From assembly GCA_013823855.1 (NCBI GenBank), contig PNMW01000010.1, positions 1 to 54,390 of the forward strand: a stretch of 54,390 bases of DNA, in the 5' to 3' direction. Positions 47,444-54,390 of the stretch are shown one piece after another; the first letter of the stretch is position 1; every line of letters begins with the position of its first letter. The notes beneath the pieces were generated by a model. The model did no database searches. It worked only from the letters and a program-made list of their open reading frames with translations, and was not told the origin of the DNA. The position numbers and the translations under genes are program-made. Origin of the DNA: Lysobacteraceae bacterium (GTDB lineage: Bacteria; Pseudomonadota; Gammaproteobacteria; Nevskiales; Nevskiaceae).

Positions 47444-48492
47444 GCGAGCTGCAGACACCGAAGTTCGACGCCGAGTACACCGCGCCGTTCCGGACCTTGC
47501 AGATGCTGGGCCCACCGCAGCCGACGCGCAGTTTCGCCCGGCTGATCCTGGTGCTGCTGGTGCTGCTGGCGGTGGTGCTGAGCATGACGCCCTGGATCCA
47601 GACCGCACCCGGCGCCGGCCAGATCATCGCGCTGGACCCGACCAACCGCGTGCAGTCGGTCACCGCCTCGCTGAGCGGCCGGATCAAGCGCTGGCATGTC
47701 CAGGAAGGCAGCCGCGTCAAGCTCGGCGATCCGCTGGTCGAGCTGACCGACAACGACCCGAACTACACCGAGCGCCTGCAGGCCGAAGTCGACGCCGCCA
47801 AGGCCCGGCTGGAAGCCCGGCGGATCGCCAGCGAGATCGCGCTGATCGATGTCGAGCGCCGCAAGCGCCTGTTCGACAAGGGGCTGGCCGCCCAGCGCGA
47901 CGTCGAGGCTGCGAACATCCGCTGGCGCGAGCTGCGCGCCGCCGAAGCCAGCGCCACCGCCGAGCTGGTCAAGGCCCAGACTGCGGTGTCGCGGCAGCAG
48001 ACCCAGCTGGTCACCGCGCCGCGTGACGGCACCATCCTGAAGATCTTCGGCGGCGACACCTCAACCTTCATCAAGGAAGGCGAGGTGCTGGTCAGCTTCG
48101 CACCGGTGGCGACCCAGCGCGCCACCGAACTGTTCGTCAACGGCCTCGACGCGGTGCTGGTCTCGCCGGGCCGCGAGGTGCGCCTGAGCTTCGAAGGCTG
48201 GCCGGCCGTGCAGTTCAGCGGCTGGCCGTCGGTGGCGGTCGGTACCTTTCCGGGCGTGGTGCAGTTCGTCGATCCGGCGGTGTCGGCCAACGGCCGCTAT
48301 CGCGTGGTGGTCGCCGAGAAGCCCGGCGAGCCCTGGCCGGACGACCGCTTCCTGCGTCTCGGCGGCCGCGCCCAGGGCTGGGTGCTGCTCAACGAGGTCA
48401 AGCTCGGCTACGAGATCTGGCGGCAGCTGAACTACTTCCCGCCGGAGCCGACACCGGCGGTGACCGCCAACGGCAGCGGAGCCGGGAAATGA
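47440..48492 (+). CDS. HlyD-family membrane fusion protein
   Basis: 350 residues. One N-terminal membrane helix (about 32-50), then the lipoyl half VQSVTASLSGRIKRWHVQEG, an alpha-helical hairpin (about 108-190, coiled coil with ERLQAEVDAAKARLEARR), the second lipoyl half TAPRDGTILKIFGGDTSTFI and a beta-barrel region with VRLSFEGWPAVQFSGWPS. This periplasmic adaptor should connect the inner-membrane ABC-like protein with the TolC-type protein. Both its start and stop overlap its neighbours by ATGA, which points to translational coupling and fixed stoichiometry. Confidence 0.9.
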   Translation: MSELQTPKFDAEYTAPFRTLQMLGPPQPTRSFARLILVLLVLLAVVLSMTPWIQTAPGAGQIIALDPTNRVQSVTASLSGRIKRWHVQEGSRVKLGDPLVELTDNDPNYTERLQAEVDAAKARLEARRIASEIALIDVERRKRLFDKGLAAQRDVEAANIRWRELRAAEASATAELVKAQTAVSRQQTQLVTAPRDGTILKIFGGDTSTFIKEGEVLVSFAPVATQRATELFVNGLDAVLVSPGREVRLSFEGWPAVQFSGWPSVAVGTFPGVVQFVDPAVSANGRYRVVVAEKPGEPWPDDRFLRLGGRAQGWVLLNEVKLGYEIWRQLNYFPPEPTPAVTANGSGAGK

Positions 48493-49949
48493 TCGGCCGC
48501 GCGACCGCGCTGTGCGCCGGTCTGGCGCTGGCCCTGGCGGTGCGTGCCGAAAGCGTTGCCAGCGTGCCGCCACCCGGGGGCGAGACCAGGGACGAGGTGG
48601 TGCCGCTGAGCCTCGACGCGGTGCTGGCCAGCAGCCGCGAACGCTATCCGCAGGTGCTGGCGGCCCGCGAGAAGGTCCGCGCCCAGGCCGGCAAGCTGCT
48701 GTCGAGCGAAGGTGCCTTCGACCTGTACGCCGAGCAGACCAGCAAGAGCCGGCTCAGCGGCTACTACGACGGCCGCTACGGCAATACCAAGCTGGTTCAG
48801 CCGCTCGCCGACTTCAGCACCGACGTCTACGGCGGCTACCGGGTATCGGGCGGCGATTTCCCGATCTACGAGGACGAGGCGTTCACGCTCGATGCCGGCG
48901 AATTCAAGATCGGCGCGGTGTTCTCGCTGCTGCGCGACCGCGACATCGACGCCCGCCGCGCCGGCCTGCGCGACAGCCGTCTGGCGCTCGACCAGACCGA
49001 ACTCGATGCGCTGCTGACCCGGCTCCGGGTCCAGCACGACGCGATGACCGCCTATGTCGACTGGATCGCCGCCGGCGAAGCGCTGGCCGTCTACCGCGAC
49101 CTGCTGCAGCTCGCTGAAGCCCGCAACGACGGCCTCGACATCCGGGTCCAGGAAGGCGATCTGGCCAAGGTCTATCTGAACGAGAACCGCCAGTACATCC
49201 TGCGCCGGCGCGGCTTCGTGGTCGACGCCGAACGCAAGCTGGTGGCGGCCGCCAACAAGCTGTCGCTGTACCTGCGCCGCGCCGACGGCACGCCGCGCCA
49301 GCCCGGCGAAGCCGAACTGCCGCGGCGCTGGCCGAACCCGCCGAAGCTGATCGATCCGACCACGGTCGACGCCGCCATCCGCGCCGCGCTCGCGGCCCGG
49401 CCGGAGGTCGGTGTGCTGGCTGTCGACATCGAGCGCGAGCGCCTGAACCTCGAACTCGGCAAGAACCTCCTGAAGCCGCGCGTCGACCTGAACCTGGAAG
49501 CGGCGCGCGACTTCGGCAGCGGCCAGATCAGCCGGACCGGCACCGACGCCATCGTCCGTCTCGACGTCACCATCCCGATCGAGACCCGCAAGGCGCGCGG
49601 CCAGATCGATGCCGCGCAGGCCCGGCTGTCGCAGCTGGACCTCGATCGCCGGCTGCTCGAGGAGCGCATCGACATCGAAATCCGCACCCTGGCCAACGAC
49701 CTCTCGGCGGCGTTCCGCTTCGTCGACCTGGCGACCCAGGAGGTCGAACAGGCCGACGTGCTGTCGCGCGCCGAACGCGAACGCTTCGCCGAAGGGGCCA
49801 GCGACTTCTTCCTGGTCAACCTGCGCGAGGAGGCCGCCGCCAATGCCCGGGTCCGGGAGATCGAAGCGCACCTGCGCTACCTCGGCGCGCTGGCCGACTT
49901 CTATGCCGCGACGGTGCAGCGCGAGCCCTTGGGGCTGGGCGCCGGCTGA
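48489..49949 (+). CDS. TolC-family outer membrane efflux protein
   Basis: 486 residues with a signal peptide (MIGRATALCAGLALALAVRA). The two-fold OEP pattern is visible: LSLDAVLASSRERYPQVLAA and, in the second half, DAAIRAALAARPEVGVLAVD, each followed by long helices and strands. YGGYRVSGGDFPIYEDEAF lies in the first beta region. The trimeric channel would span outer membrane and periplasm for the exporter encoded just upstream. The start overlaps the adaptor stop by ATGA; a DUF72 gene follows after 57 bases. Confidence 0.9.
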   Translation: MIGRATALCAGLALALAVRAESVASVPPPGGETRDEVVPLSLDAVLASSRERYPQVLAAREKVRAQAGKLLSSEGAFDLYAEQTSKSRLSGYYDGRYGNTKLVQPLADFSTDVYGGYRVSGGDFPIYEDEAFTLDAGEFKIGAVFSLLRDRDIDARRAGLRDSRLALDQTELDALLTRLRVQHDAMTAYVDWIAAGEALAVYRDLLQLAEARNDGLDIRVQEGDLAKVYLNENRQYILRRRGFVVDAERKLVAAANKLSLYLRRADGTPRQPGEAELPRRWPNPPKLIDPTTVDAAIRAALAARPEVGVLAVDIERERLNLELGKNLLKPRVDLNLEAARDFGSGQISRTGTDAIVRLDVTIPIETRKARGQIDAAQARLSQLDLDRRLLEERIDIEIRTLANDLSAAFRFVDLATQEVEQADVLSRAERERFAEGASDFFLVNLREEAAANARVREIEAHLRYLGALADFYAATVQREPLGLGAG

Positions 49950-50006
49950 GAACGCCGACTGCGCGCGGCGGATCGTCGGCCTTGCAGCCGACTACCATTC
50001 CGAACC

Positions 50007-51071
50007 ATGCAGGATTCCCTCTTTCCCGATGCCGAGCCGCCGAACCCGCCGCCGCAAGGCAAGCCGCGCAAGCGCAGGACGGCCGTCGAGCCGGCGCCGC
50101 CCGATCCGGTCCATCAAGCCCTGGCAGCGGCCCTGCCGCCGAACCTGCGCTTGGGCACCTCGTCCTGGTACTTCCCGGGCTGGGACGGGCTGGTCTGGGA
50201 TGGCGAATACGATCAGGCGACGCTGTCGAAGGAAGGCTTGCGCGCCTACGCGCAGCACCCGCTGTTGCGCACCGTCAGCCTCGATCGCGCTTTCTATCGG
50301 CCGCTGACGGTCAGCCAGTACACGGCCTACGCCGCGCAGGTGCCGGACGACTTCCGCTTCGTGGTCAAGGCGCCGAGCCTGATCGCCGATGCCAGCATCC
50401 GCGGCGACGATGGCAAGAGCCTCAGCCACAACGCGCTGTTTCTCGACCCGGACACGGCCCTGCGCGAATTCGTGCGGCCGGCGCTGGAAGGGCTCGGCCA
50501 CAAGCTCGGTGCGCTGGTGTTCCAGCTCAGCCCGCTGCCGGGGCTGATGCTGGCGACCATCGGCCAGCAGATCGCCAAGCTCGACGCGCTGCTCGCCGCC
50601 CTGCCCGATCTGCGGCTGGCAGCACCGGACGCCGTGGTCGCCGTCGAGGTGCGCAATCCGGAATGGCTGACGCCGGCCTTCACGGCCGCGCTGAAGCGCC
50701 ACCGTGCGTCCTACTGTCTCGGCCTGCACGCGAAGATGCCGCCGATCGCCGAGCAGCTGCCGATCCTGCGCGCGCTGTGGCCGAGCCCGCTGGTCTGTCG
50801 CTGGAACCTGCACATGAAGCACGGCGCCTTCGGCTACGAATCGGCGCGCGACGAGTACGCGCCGTTCAACCGGCTGGTCGATCCCGATCCGGAGACCCGC
50901 CAGCAGCTGGCGCGGGTGATCGGCGGCACCGTCGCCAACGGCATGCCGGCCTACGTCACCGTGAACAACAAGGCGGAAGGCTCGGCGCCGCTGTCGATCG
51001 CGGCACTCGCGCAGGCGCTGCTCGACCTGCGCCGCAGTAGCCTCAGCGGGCGCGGCGGAAGGTCAGATTGA
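50007..51071 (+). CDS. DUF72 (YecE-like) domain protein
   Basis: 354 residues. A Pro/Lys-rich N-terminal extension of about 45 residues precedes the TIM-barrel-like DUF72 domain: LRLGTSSWYFPGWDGLVWDG, VSLDRAFYRPLTVSQY, DFRFVVKAPSLI and VAVEVRNPEWL. Function unproven in the family. The 3' end overlaps the convergent alkB gene by 29 bases. It may be read through from the exporter operon. Confidence 0.88.
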   Translation: MQDSLFPDAEPPNPPPQGKPRKRRTAVEPAPPDPVHQALAAALPPNLRLGTSSWYFPGWDGLVWDGEYDQATLSKEGLRAYAQHPLLRTVSLDRAFYRPLTVSQYTAYAAQVPDDFRFVVKAPSLIADASIRGDDGKSLSHNALFLDPDTALREFVRPALEGLGHKLGALVFQLSPLPGLMLATIGQQIAKLDALLAALPDLRLAAPDAVVAVEVRNPEWLTPAFTAALKRHRASYCLGLHAKMPPIAEQLPILRALWPSPLVCRWNLHMKHGAFGYESARDEYAPFNRLVDPDPETRQQLARVIGGTVANGMPAYVTVNNKAEGSAPLSIAALAQALLDLRRSSLSGRGGRSD

Positions 51072-51681
51072 TCCGTTGTGCGCCGAGCAGCGGATGCTGG
51101 CCGTCCTTCAGCGCCAGCACGCCGTGGAAGCGCAGCCGGCTGGCACCGCCCCAGACCACGACGTCGCCGTGGACCAGCGGCAGCCGCTGCACCGGATCGG
51201 CGCGCTTCAGGCCGCCGAACTGGAATACCGCCGGCAGGCCCAGCGACACCGACACGATCGGCGCGCTGAAATCCTGCTCGTCGCGATCCTGATGCAGAGA
51301 TAGCCTGGCGGCCGGCCGATAGCGGTTGATCAGGCAGGCGTCCGGGTCGAAGTCCGGATAGCCGGCCGCCGCCGCCGCGGCCCGGGCGAGCGCGCGGAAC
51401 GGCGGCGGCATCGCCGGCCAGGGCGCGCCGCGCAGCGGATCGCGGCTGTCGTAGCGATAGCCGCGCCGGTCCGACACCCAGCCGACCGCGCCGCAATTGC
51501 TCATCGCCACCGACATCCGCAGCCCGCCCGGCGTTTCCAGATGCCGGAACGGCGCGGTCGCGGTGACCAGCTCGACGGCCGCCAGCAGCGCGCGGTCGTC
51601 CGGCAGGGCAAAACCGGGCAGCCAGACGGCGCCCTCGGCGATCGGGCGCGGGCCTTCGTCGAACTGCGCGAGGCTTGCCAA
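51043..51681 (-). CDS. alkB: Alpha-ketoglutarate-dependent DNA dealkylase AlkB
   Basis: 212 residues. Iron ligands His130 and Asp132 (RLSLHQDRDE) and His186 (LRFHGV); the 2-oxoglutarate-binding arginines are in RINLTFRRAR at the C-terminus. It oxidatively removes methyl groups from 1-methyladenine and 3-methylcytosine in single-stranded DNA and RNA. It is the third gene of the ada operon, 5 bases after the 2OG oxygenase stop, and overlaps the 3' end of the convergent DUF72 gene by 29 bases. Confidence 0.95.
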   Translation of the reverse strand: MASLAQFDEGPRPIAEGAVWLPGFALPDDRALLAAVELVTATAPFRHLETPGGLRMSVAMSNCGAVGWVSDRRGYRYDSRDPLRGAPWPAMPPPFRALARAAAAAAGYPDFDPDACLINRYRPAARLSLHQDRDEQDFSAPIVSVSLGLPAVFQFGGLKRADPVQRLPLVHGDVVVWGGASRLRFHGVLALKDGQHPLLGAQRINLTFRRAR

Positions 51682-51686
51682 CGGCG

Positions 51687-52385
51687 TCAGGCCGCGTCGT
51701 GAAAGATGATGCCGAGCGTGTGCCGCCGCCCAGAGCGGATGCGGCTGACACCGTGGCGCAGGTTCACGCGATAGCTGCCGCGGCTGCCCTGCACCGGCCG
51801 GTGATGGACCGCGAATACCACGGCGTCACCCTGCTGAAGCGGCACCACCTCCGGCCGCGACTGCATCCGCGGCCGCTGCTCGGTCAGCACGAACTCGCCA
51901 CCGGTGAAATCCGCGCCCGGCTGCGACAGCAGTACCGCGACCTGCAGCGGAAACGCTTCGGCGCCGTACAAGTCCTGATGCAGGCAGTTGTAGTCGCCGG
52001 CGCCGTACTGCAGCAGCAGCGGCGTCGGCCGGGTCTGGCCGGCGGCGTGGCAGCGCTGGAGGTAATCGACATGGGCGGCCGGATACCGGGTGTCGAGGTT
52101 CATCCGCTCGCACCAGCGATTGGCCAGCGGCACCAGCTGCGGATAGATCGCGCTGCGCAGCGCGGCCACCGGATCGGGCAGCGGGTAGTCGAAGTAGCGG
52201 TACTCGCCCTGTCCGTAGCCGTGTCGCTGCATCACCACCCGGCTGCGGAAACCCTGCGCATCCTCGTAGCGCGCAGCCATCGTCCGGCAGGCTGCGGCGT
52301 CGAGCAGGCCGGGCATGCGTGCCGCGCCCTGGGCATCGAGTTCGGCGAGCACCGCTGGCCAGTCGACCCGCGCCAGCCCGTTCAA
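51687..52385 (-). CDS. 2OG-Fe(II) oxygenase, repair-operon type
   Basis: 232 residues. The HxD iron motif is in NCLHQDLYG (His136, Asp138), followed by LQVAVLLSQPGADFTGGEF; the distal ligand and oxoglutarate Arg are likely within VHHRPVQGSRGSYRVNLRHG. The gene lies between ada and alkB and overlaps the ada stop by ATGA, so it belongs to the alkylation-response operon. Its substrate is unknown; it is distinct from AlkB in length and motif spacing. Confidence 0.88.
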   Translation of the reverse strand: MNGLARVDWPAVLAELDAQGAARMPGLLDAAACRTMAARYEDAQGFRSRVVMQRHGYGQGEYRYFDYPLPDPVAALRSAIYPQLVPLANRWCERMNLDTRYPAAHVDYLQRCHAAGQTRPTPLLLQYGAGDYNCLHQDLYGAEAFPLQVAVLLSQPGADFTGGEFVLTEQRPRMQSRPEVVPLQQGDAVVFAVHHRPVQGSRGSYRVNLRHGVSRIRSGRRHTLGIIFHDAA

Positions 52386-53461
52386 GCCTGCGCCTCGCGG
52401 TCGAGCAGGCTGCGCTTGCGCGCAACACCCCAGCGGTAGCCGGACAGCGCGCCATCGCTCTTCACCACGCGATGGCAGGGGATCGCCACCGCCAGCGCAT
52501 TGGCGCCGCAGGCCTGGGCGACGGCGCGCATCGAGGTCGGTGCGCCGATCCGCTGGGCGACCTCGGCGTAGCTGGCGGTCTGGCCGGCCGGGATCTCGCG
52601 CAGTGCCTGCCAGACCCGCTGCTGGAATGCCGTGCCGCGAACATCCAGCGGCAGGTCATGACCGAGCCTGGGCGCTTCGACCAGACCGACGACCCGGGCC
52701 ACGGTGGCTTCGAAGCCGGCATCGGCGCCGATCAGGCTGGCCTTCGGGAAGCGGTCCTGAAGATCGCGGGCCAGCGCGTCGGGATCGTCGCCGAGCAGGA
52801 TCGCGCAGATGCCGCGCGCGCTGGCCGCGACCAGGATCGCGCCGAGCGAGCACTCGCCGATCGCGAAGCGGATCTCGGTATTGGTGCCGCCGGCGCGGTA
52901 GTCGGACGGGGTCATGCCGAGCAGGTTGTCGGCCTCGGCATAGAAGCGGCCATTGGAGTTGTAGCCGGCGTCGTAAATGGCATCGGTGACGCGGCCTGCG
53001 CGGTCGAGTTCGCTGCGGACCCGCTTGGCGCGATGGGCGGCGGCATAGGCGCGTGGGGTCAGACCGGTCACCGCCTTGAACACCCGATGCAGATGGAAGC
53101 TGCTGATCCCGGCGGCGGCGGCGAGTTCATCGAGCGTCGGCGGCGCTTCCGCCTGCTCGATCTGCCGGCACAGCCGGGCGACCAGCCCGGCGTGCTGTTC
53201 AGCCAGCGGCGGCTGATCCGGCTTGCAGCGCTTGCAGGGCCGGAAGCCGGCCGCTGCGGCGTCGGCCGTGGTCAGATGAAACGCGACGTTCTCCGGCCGC
53301 GCCGGCCGGGCGCCGCACGACGGCCGGCAATAGACGCCGGTGGTCTTCACCGAATAGAAGAACTGGCCATCGGCCGAGGCATCGCGGGCGAGCACCCGTG
53401 GCCAGCGGGGATCGTTGACGGTGGCGGCGGCGCGGCCGTGCAGCAGTTTCGAGTGGGGCAT
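52382..53461 (-). CDS. ada: Ada: methylphosphotriester/O6-alkylguanine methyltransferase and activator
   Basis: 359 residues with all Ada parts. The N-terminal zinc domain carries VKTTGVYCRPSC and RPCKRC (Cys45, 49, 76, 79), Cys45 being the expected phosphotriester methyl acceptor. An AraC-type HTH follows (ISSFHLHRVFKAVTGLTPRA and DAIYDAGYNSNGRFYAEAD). The C-terminal transferase has the acceptor Cys329 in AIPCHRV. After self-methylation the protein activates its own operon. Start at MPHSKLL (53461); the frame is open to 53626 but the extra part is not Ada-like. First gene of ada-2OG oxygenase-alkB. Confidence 0.96.
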   Translation of the reverse strand: MPHSKLLHGRAAATVNDPRWPRVLARDASADGQFFYSVKTTGVYCRPSCGARPARPENVAFHLTTADAAAAGFRPCKRCKPDQPPLAEQHAGLVARLCRQIEQAEAPPTLDELAAAAGISSFHLHRVFKAVTGLTPRAYAAAHRAKRVRSELDRAGRVTDAIYDAGYNSNGRFYAEADNLLGMTPSDYRAGGTNTEIRFAIGECSLGAILVAASARGICAILLGDDPDALARDLQDRFPKASLIGADAGFEATVARVVGLVEAPRLGHDLPLDVRGTAFQQRVWQALREIPAGQTASYAEVAQRIGAPTSMRAVAQACGANALAVAIPCHRVVKSDGALSGYRWGVARKRSLLDREAQA

Positions 53462-53534
53462 TGCAGGTCTCCAGCGTTCATCTTGAGCGATGCCGGCAGT
53501 ATCGGCATCTGCCGCCTGCCGGACACTCCGGGAC

Positions 53535-53547
53535 TTGCTTTCGAATT
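53535..53547 (-). promoter_or_regulatory. Candidate Ada-binding site upstream of ada
   Basis: On the minus strand, AAT (53547-53545), six bases TCGAAA, then GCAA (53538-53535), matching the AAT-N6-GCAA pattern described for the E. coli ada and aidB promoters. A -10-like GATACT lies at 53503-53498, with a poor -35 (GTGTCC) 17 bases before it. This puts the box about 44-56 bases upstream of the expected transcription start, the position used for activation. Confidence 0.55.
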
Positions 53548-53643
53548 CGGCCGCCGCGCAGCATCGGCACCGAAGCGCCTGCAGCGATGGCGACGGGCCG
53601 CCGGCCCGCCCCCGGCGCTTCACCACCCGAGGAGACCACTGCC

Positions 53644-53880
53644 ATGCGCCATTCGTATCGCCTGCTCGCCATTTCCCTGACCCTGATGTCGGTCCCCCAC
53701 CCGAGCCTGGCCGGCGGCAGGCCCTGCGAGGAGCTGAAGTCCGAGATCGCCGCCAAGCTCGACGCCAAAGGCGTCAAGGCCTATTCGCTGGAGATCGTGC
53801 CGGCCGATGCCGCGAGCGACGGCAAGGAGGTGGGGCGCTGCGAGGGCGGCATGAAAAAGATCATCTACACGCGCGCCTGA
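53644..53880 (+). CDS. Small secreted DUF1161-like protein
   Basis: 78 residues. A signal peptide (MRHSYRLLAISLTLMSVPHPSLA) is followed by a compact domain GGRPCEELKSEIAAKLDAKG to VGRCEGGMKKIIYTR with two Cys that probably pair. This matches the small periplasmic DUF1161 family, whose function is unknown. GAGGAG upstream of the ATG supports the start. Divergent from ada, monocistronic. Confidence 0.8.
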   Translation: MRHSYRLLAISLTLMSVPHPSLAGGRPCEELKSEIAAKLDAKGVKAYSLEIVPADAASDGKEVGRCEGGMKKIIYTRA

Positions 53881-54021
53881 TCGTCGGCAACCAACGCGGC
53901 ACCGCAGCGACAAGGGCCCGGATGCGGGCATCCGGAGCATTGCCGCGGCTCAAGCCCCGCGGTGCGACCGCATCTCCCACCCGATCTTCAACAGGCCACG
54001 TCAGCCGGTTGCGGCGGCTGG

Positions 54022-54390
54022 CTACAGCGTGGGAACCGTGCCGCCGTCGATCCGATACTCGGAGCCTGCGATCGAGGCGGATCGCGGCGAAGCCAGGAAG
54101 GCGATCAGATCGGCAACCTCGTGTGGTGTGGCCGGTCGGCCCACTGGAATTCCTCCCAGCCAATCCATGACGATTTTCTTGCCGCCTTCGTAGTCCGTTC
54201 CGGCCTGGGCGGCCATCCGCTCCGCGAACGCCACGGAAGCCTCGGTCTCGATCCAGCCCGGCGCAACGCTCAGCACGCGAACGCCCTTCGGCGTCACCTC
54301 TCTTGCCAGCGCCTTGCTGTAGGTCGTCAGGGCACCCTTGGCTGCGGCGTAGGCGGTGGTCGACTCGGGCAGCGGCAGCACGCGCTGGAT
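54022..54390 (-). CDS. SDR-family oxidoreductase, 5' part outside the window
   Basis: The C-terminal 122 residues of a short-chain dehydrogenase/reductase. The catalytic YxxxK is in [11 protein letters not shown], followed by [20 protein letters not shown] and the closing [16 protein letters not shown]. The cofactor-binding N-terminus lies beyond base 54390. The frame is open to the window edge. The substrate cannot be judged. Confidence 0.9.
   Translation of the reverse strand: MQRVLPLPESTTAYAAAKGALTTYSKALAREVTPKGVRVLSVAPGWIETEASVAFAERMAAQAGTDYEGGKKIVMDWLGGIPVGRPATPHEVADLIAFLASPRSASIAGSEYRIDGGTVPTL

Overview
The window looks like a stretch of core chromosome from a high-GC gammaproteobacterium. 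The order pilY1-pilE / lspA-ileS-ribF-murJ / rpsT / proB-obg-rpmA-rplU matches the type IV pilus to rplU segment of Pseudomonas, except that the genes usually found between pilE and lspA (ispH, fkpB) are missing and an RND efflux pair sits between rpsT and proB. GC content, the single-chain pyruvate carboxylase, the PilY1 style and the REPIN-like repeats would fit Nevskiales/Solimonadaceae or a neighbouring Xanthomonadales-like lineage; the taxonomy is inference.

Layout. 1-4.1 kb: 3' part of a PilY1 adhesin gene and the minor pilin gene pilE. 4.2-10.1 kb (minus): coupled cluster murJ, ribF, ileS, lspA. 10.3 kb: rpsT with a UUG start and a clear promoter and terminator. 10.7-15.1 kb (minus): RND permease and adaptor. 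15.3-18.3 kb (minus): rplU-rpmA, terminator, obg, proB. 18.4-24 kb (minus): Asp-nucleophile alpha/beta hydrolase, fabH, pyc. 24.4-29.1 kb (plus): winged-helix protein, CbbY-like phosphatase, rplY, pth, ychF, yajQ, with a tRNA-Arg(TCT) on the minus strand. 29.6-30.8 kb: an unrecognised Leu/Ala-rich lipoprotein. 30.8-35.0 kb (minus): an ECF42-type sigma module with two DGPF/YciI proteins, a VOC protein and an MFS exporter. 35.1-43.6 kb: RsuA-family pseudouridine synthase, LOG-family protein, SIS isomerase, clpB, a short FimV-like protein, tadA and rlmC. 43.7-49.9 kb (plus): a lipoprotein with a predicted seven-bladed propeller, followed by a coupled three-gene exporter operon. 50-54.4 kb: DUF72 protein, the ada-2OG oxygenase-alkB alkylation repair operon, a DUF1161 protein and a truncated SDR gene.

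The most unusual system is the exporter operon at 45719-49949. It encodes an ABC-exporter-like membrane protein, an HlyD-type adaptor and a TolC-type outer membrane protein, joined by ATGA overlaps. The ABC protein keeps the length and register of a nucleotide-binding domain but has lost every ATP-handling motif (Walker A, Q-loop, signature, Walker B, H-loop), so it looks like a pseudo-ATPase type I secretion system. Second in interest are the ECF42 module, which carries a matching TGTCGA-N17-CGTC promoter candidate upstream of its first gene, and a candidate Ada-binding site upstream of ada. Two copies of a REPIN-like repeat lie in opposite orientation, both between convergent genes; one supplies the stop codon of the gene before it.
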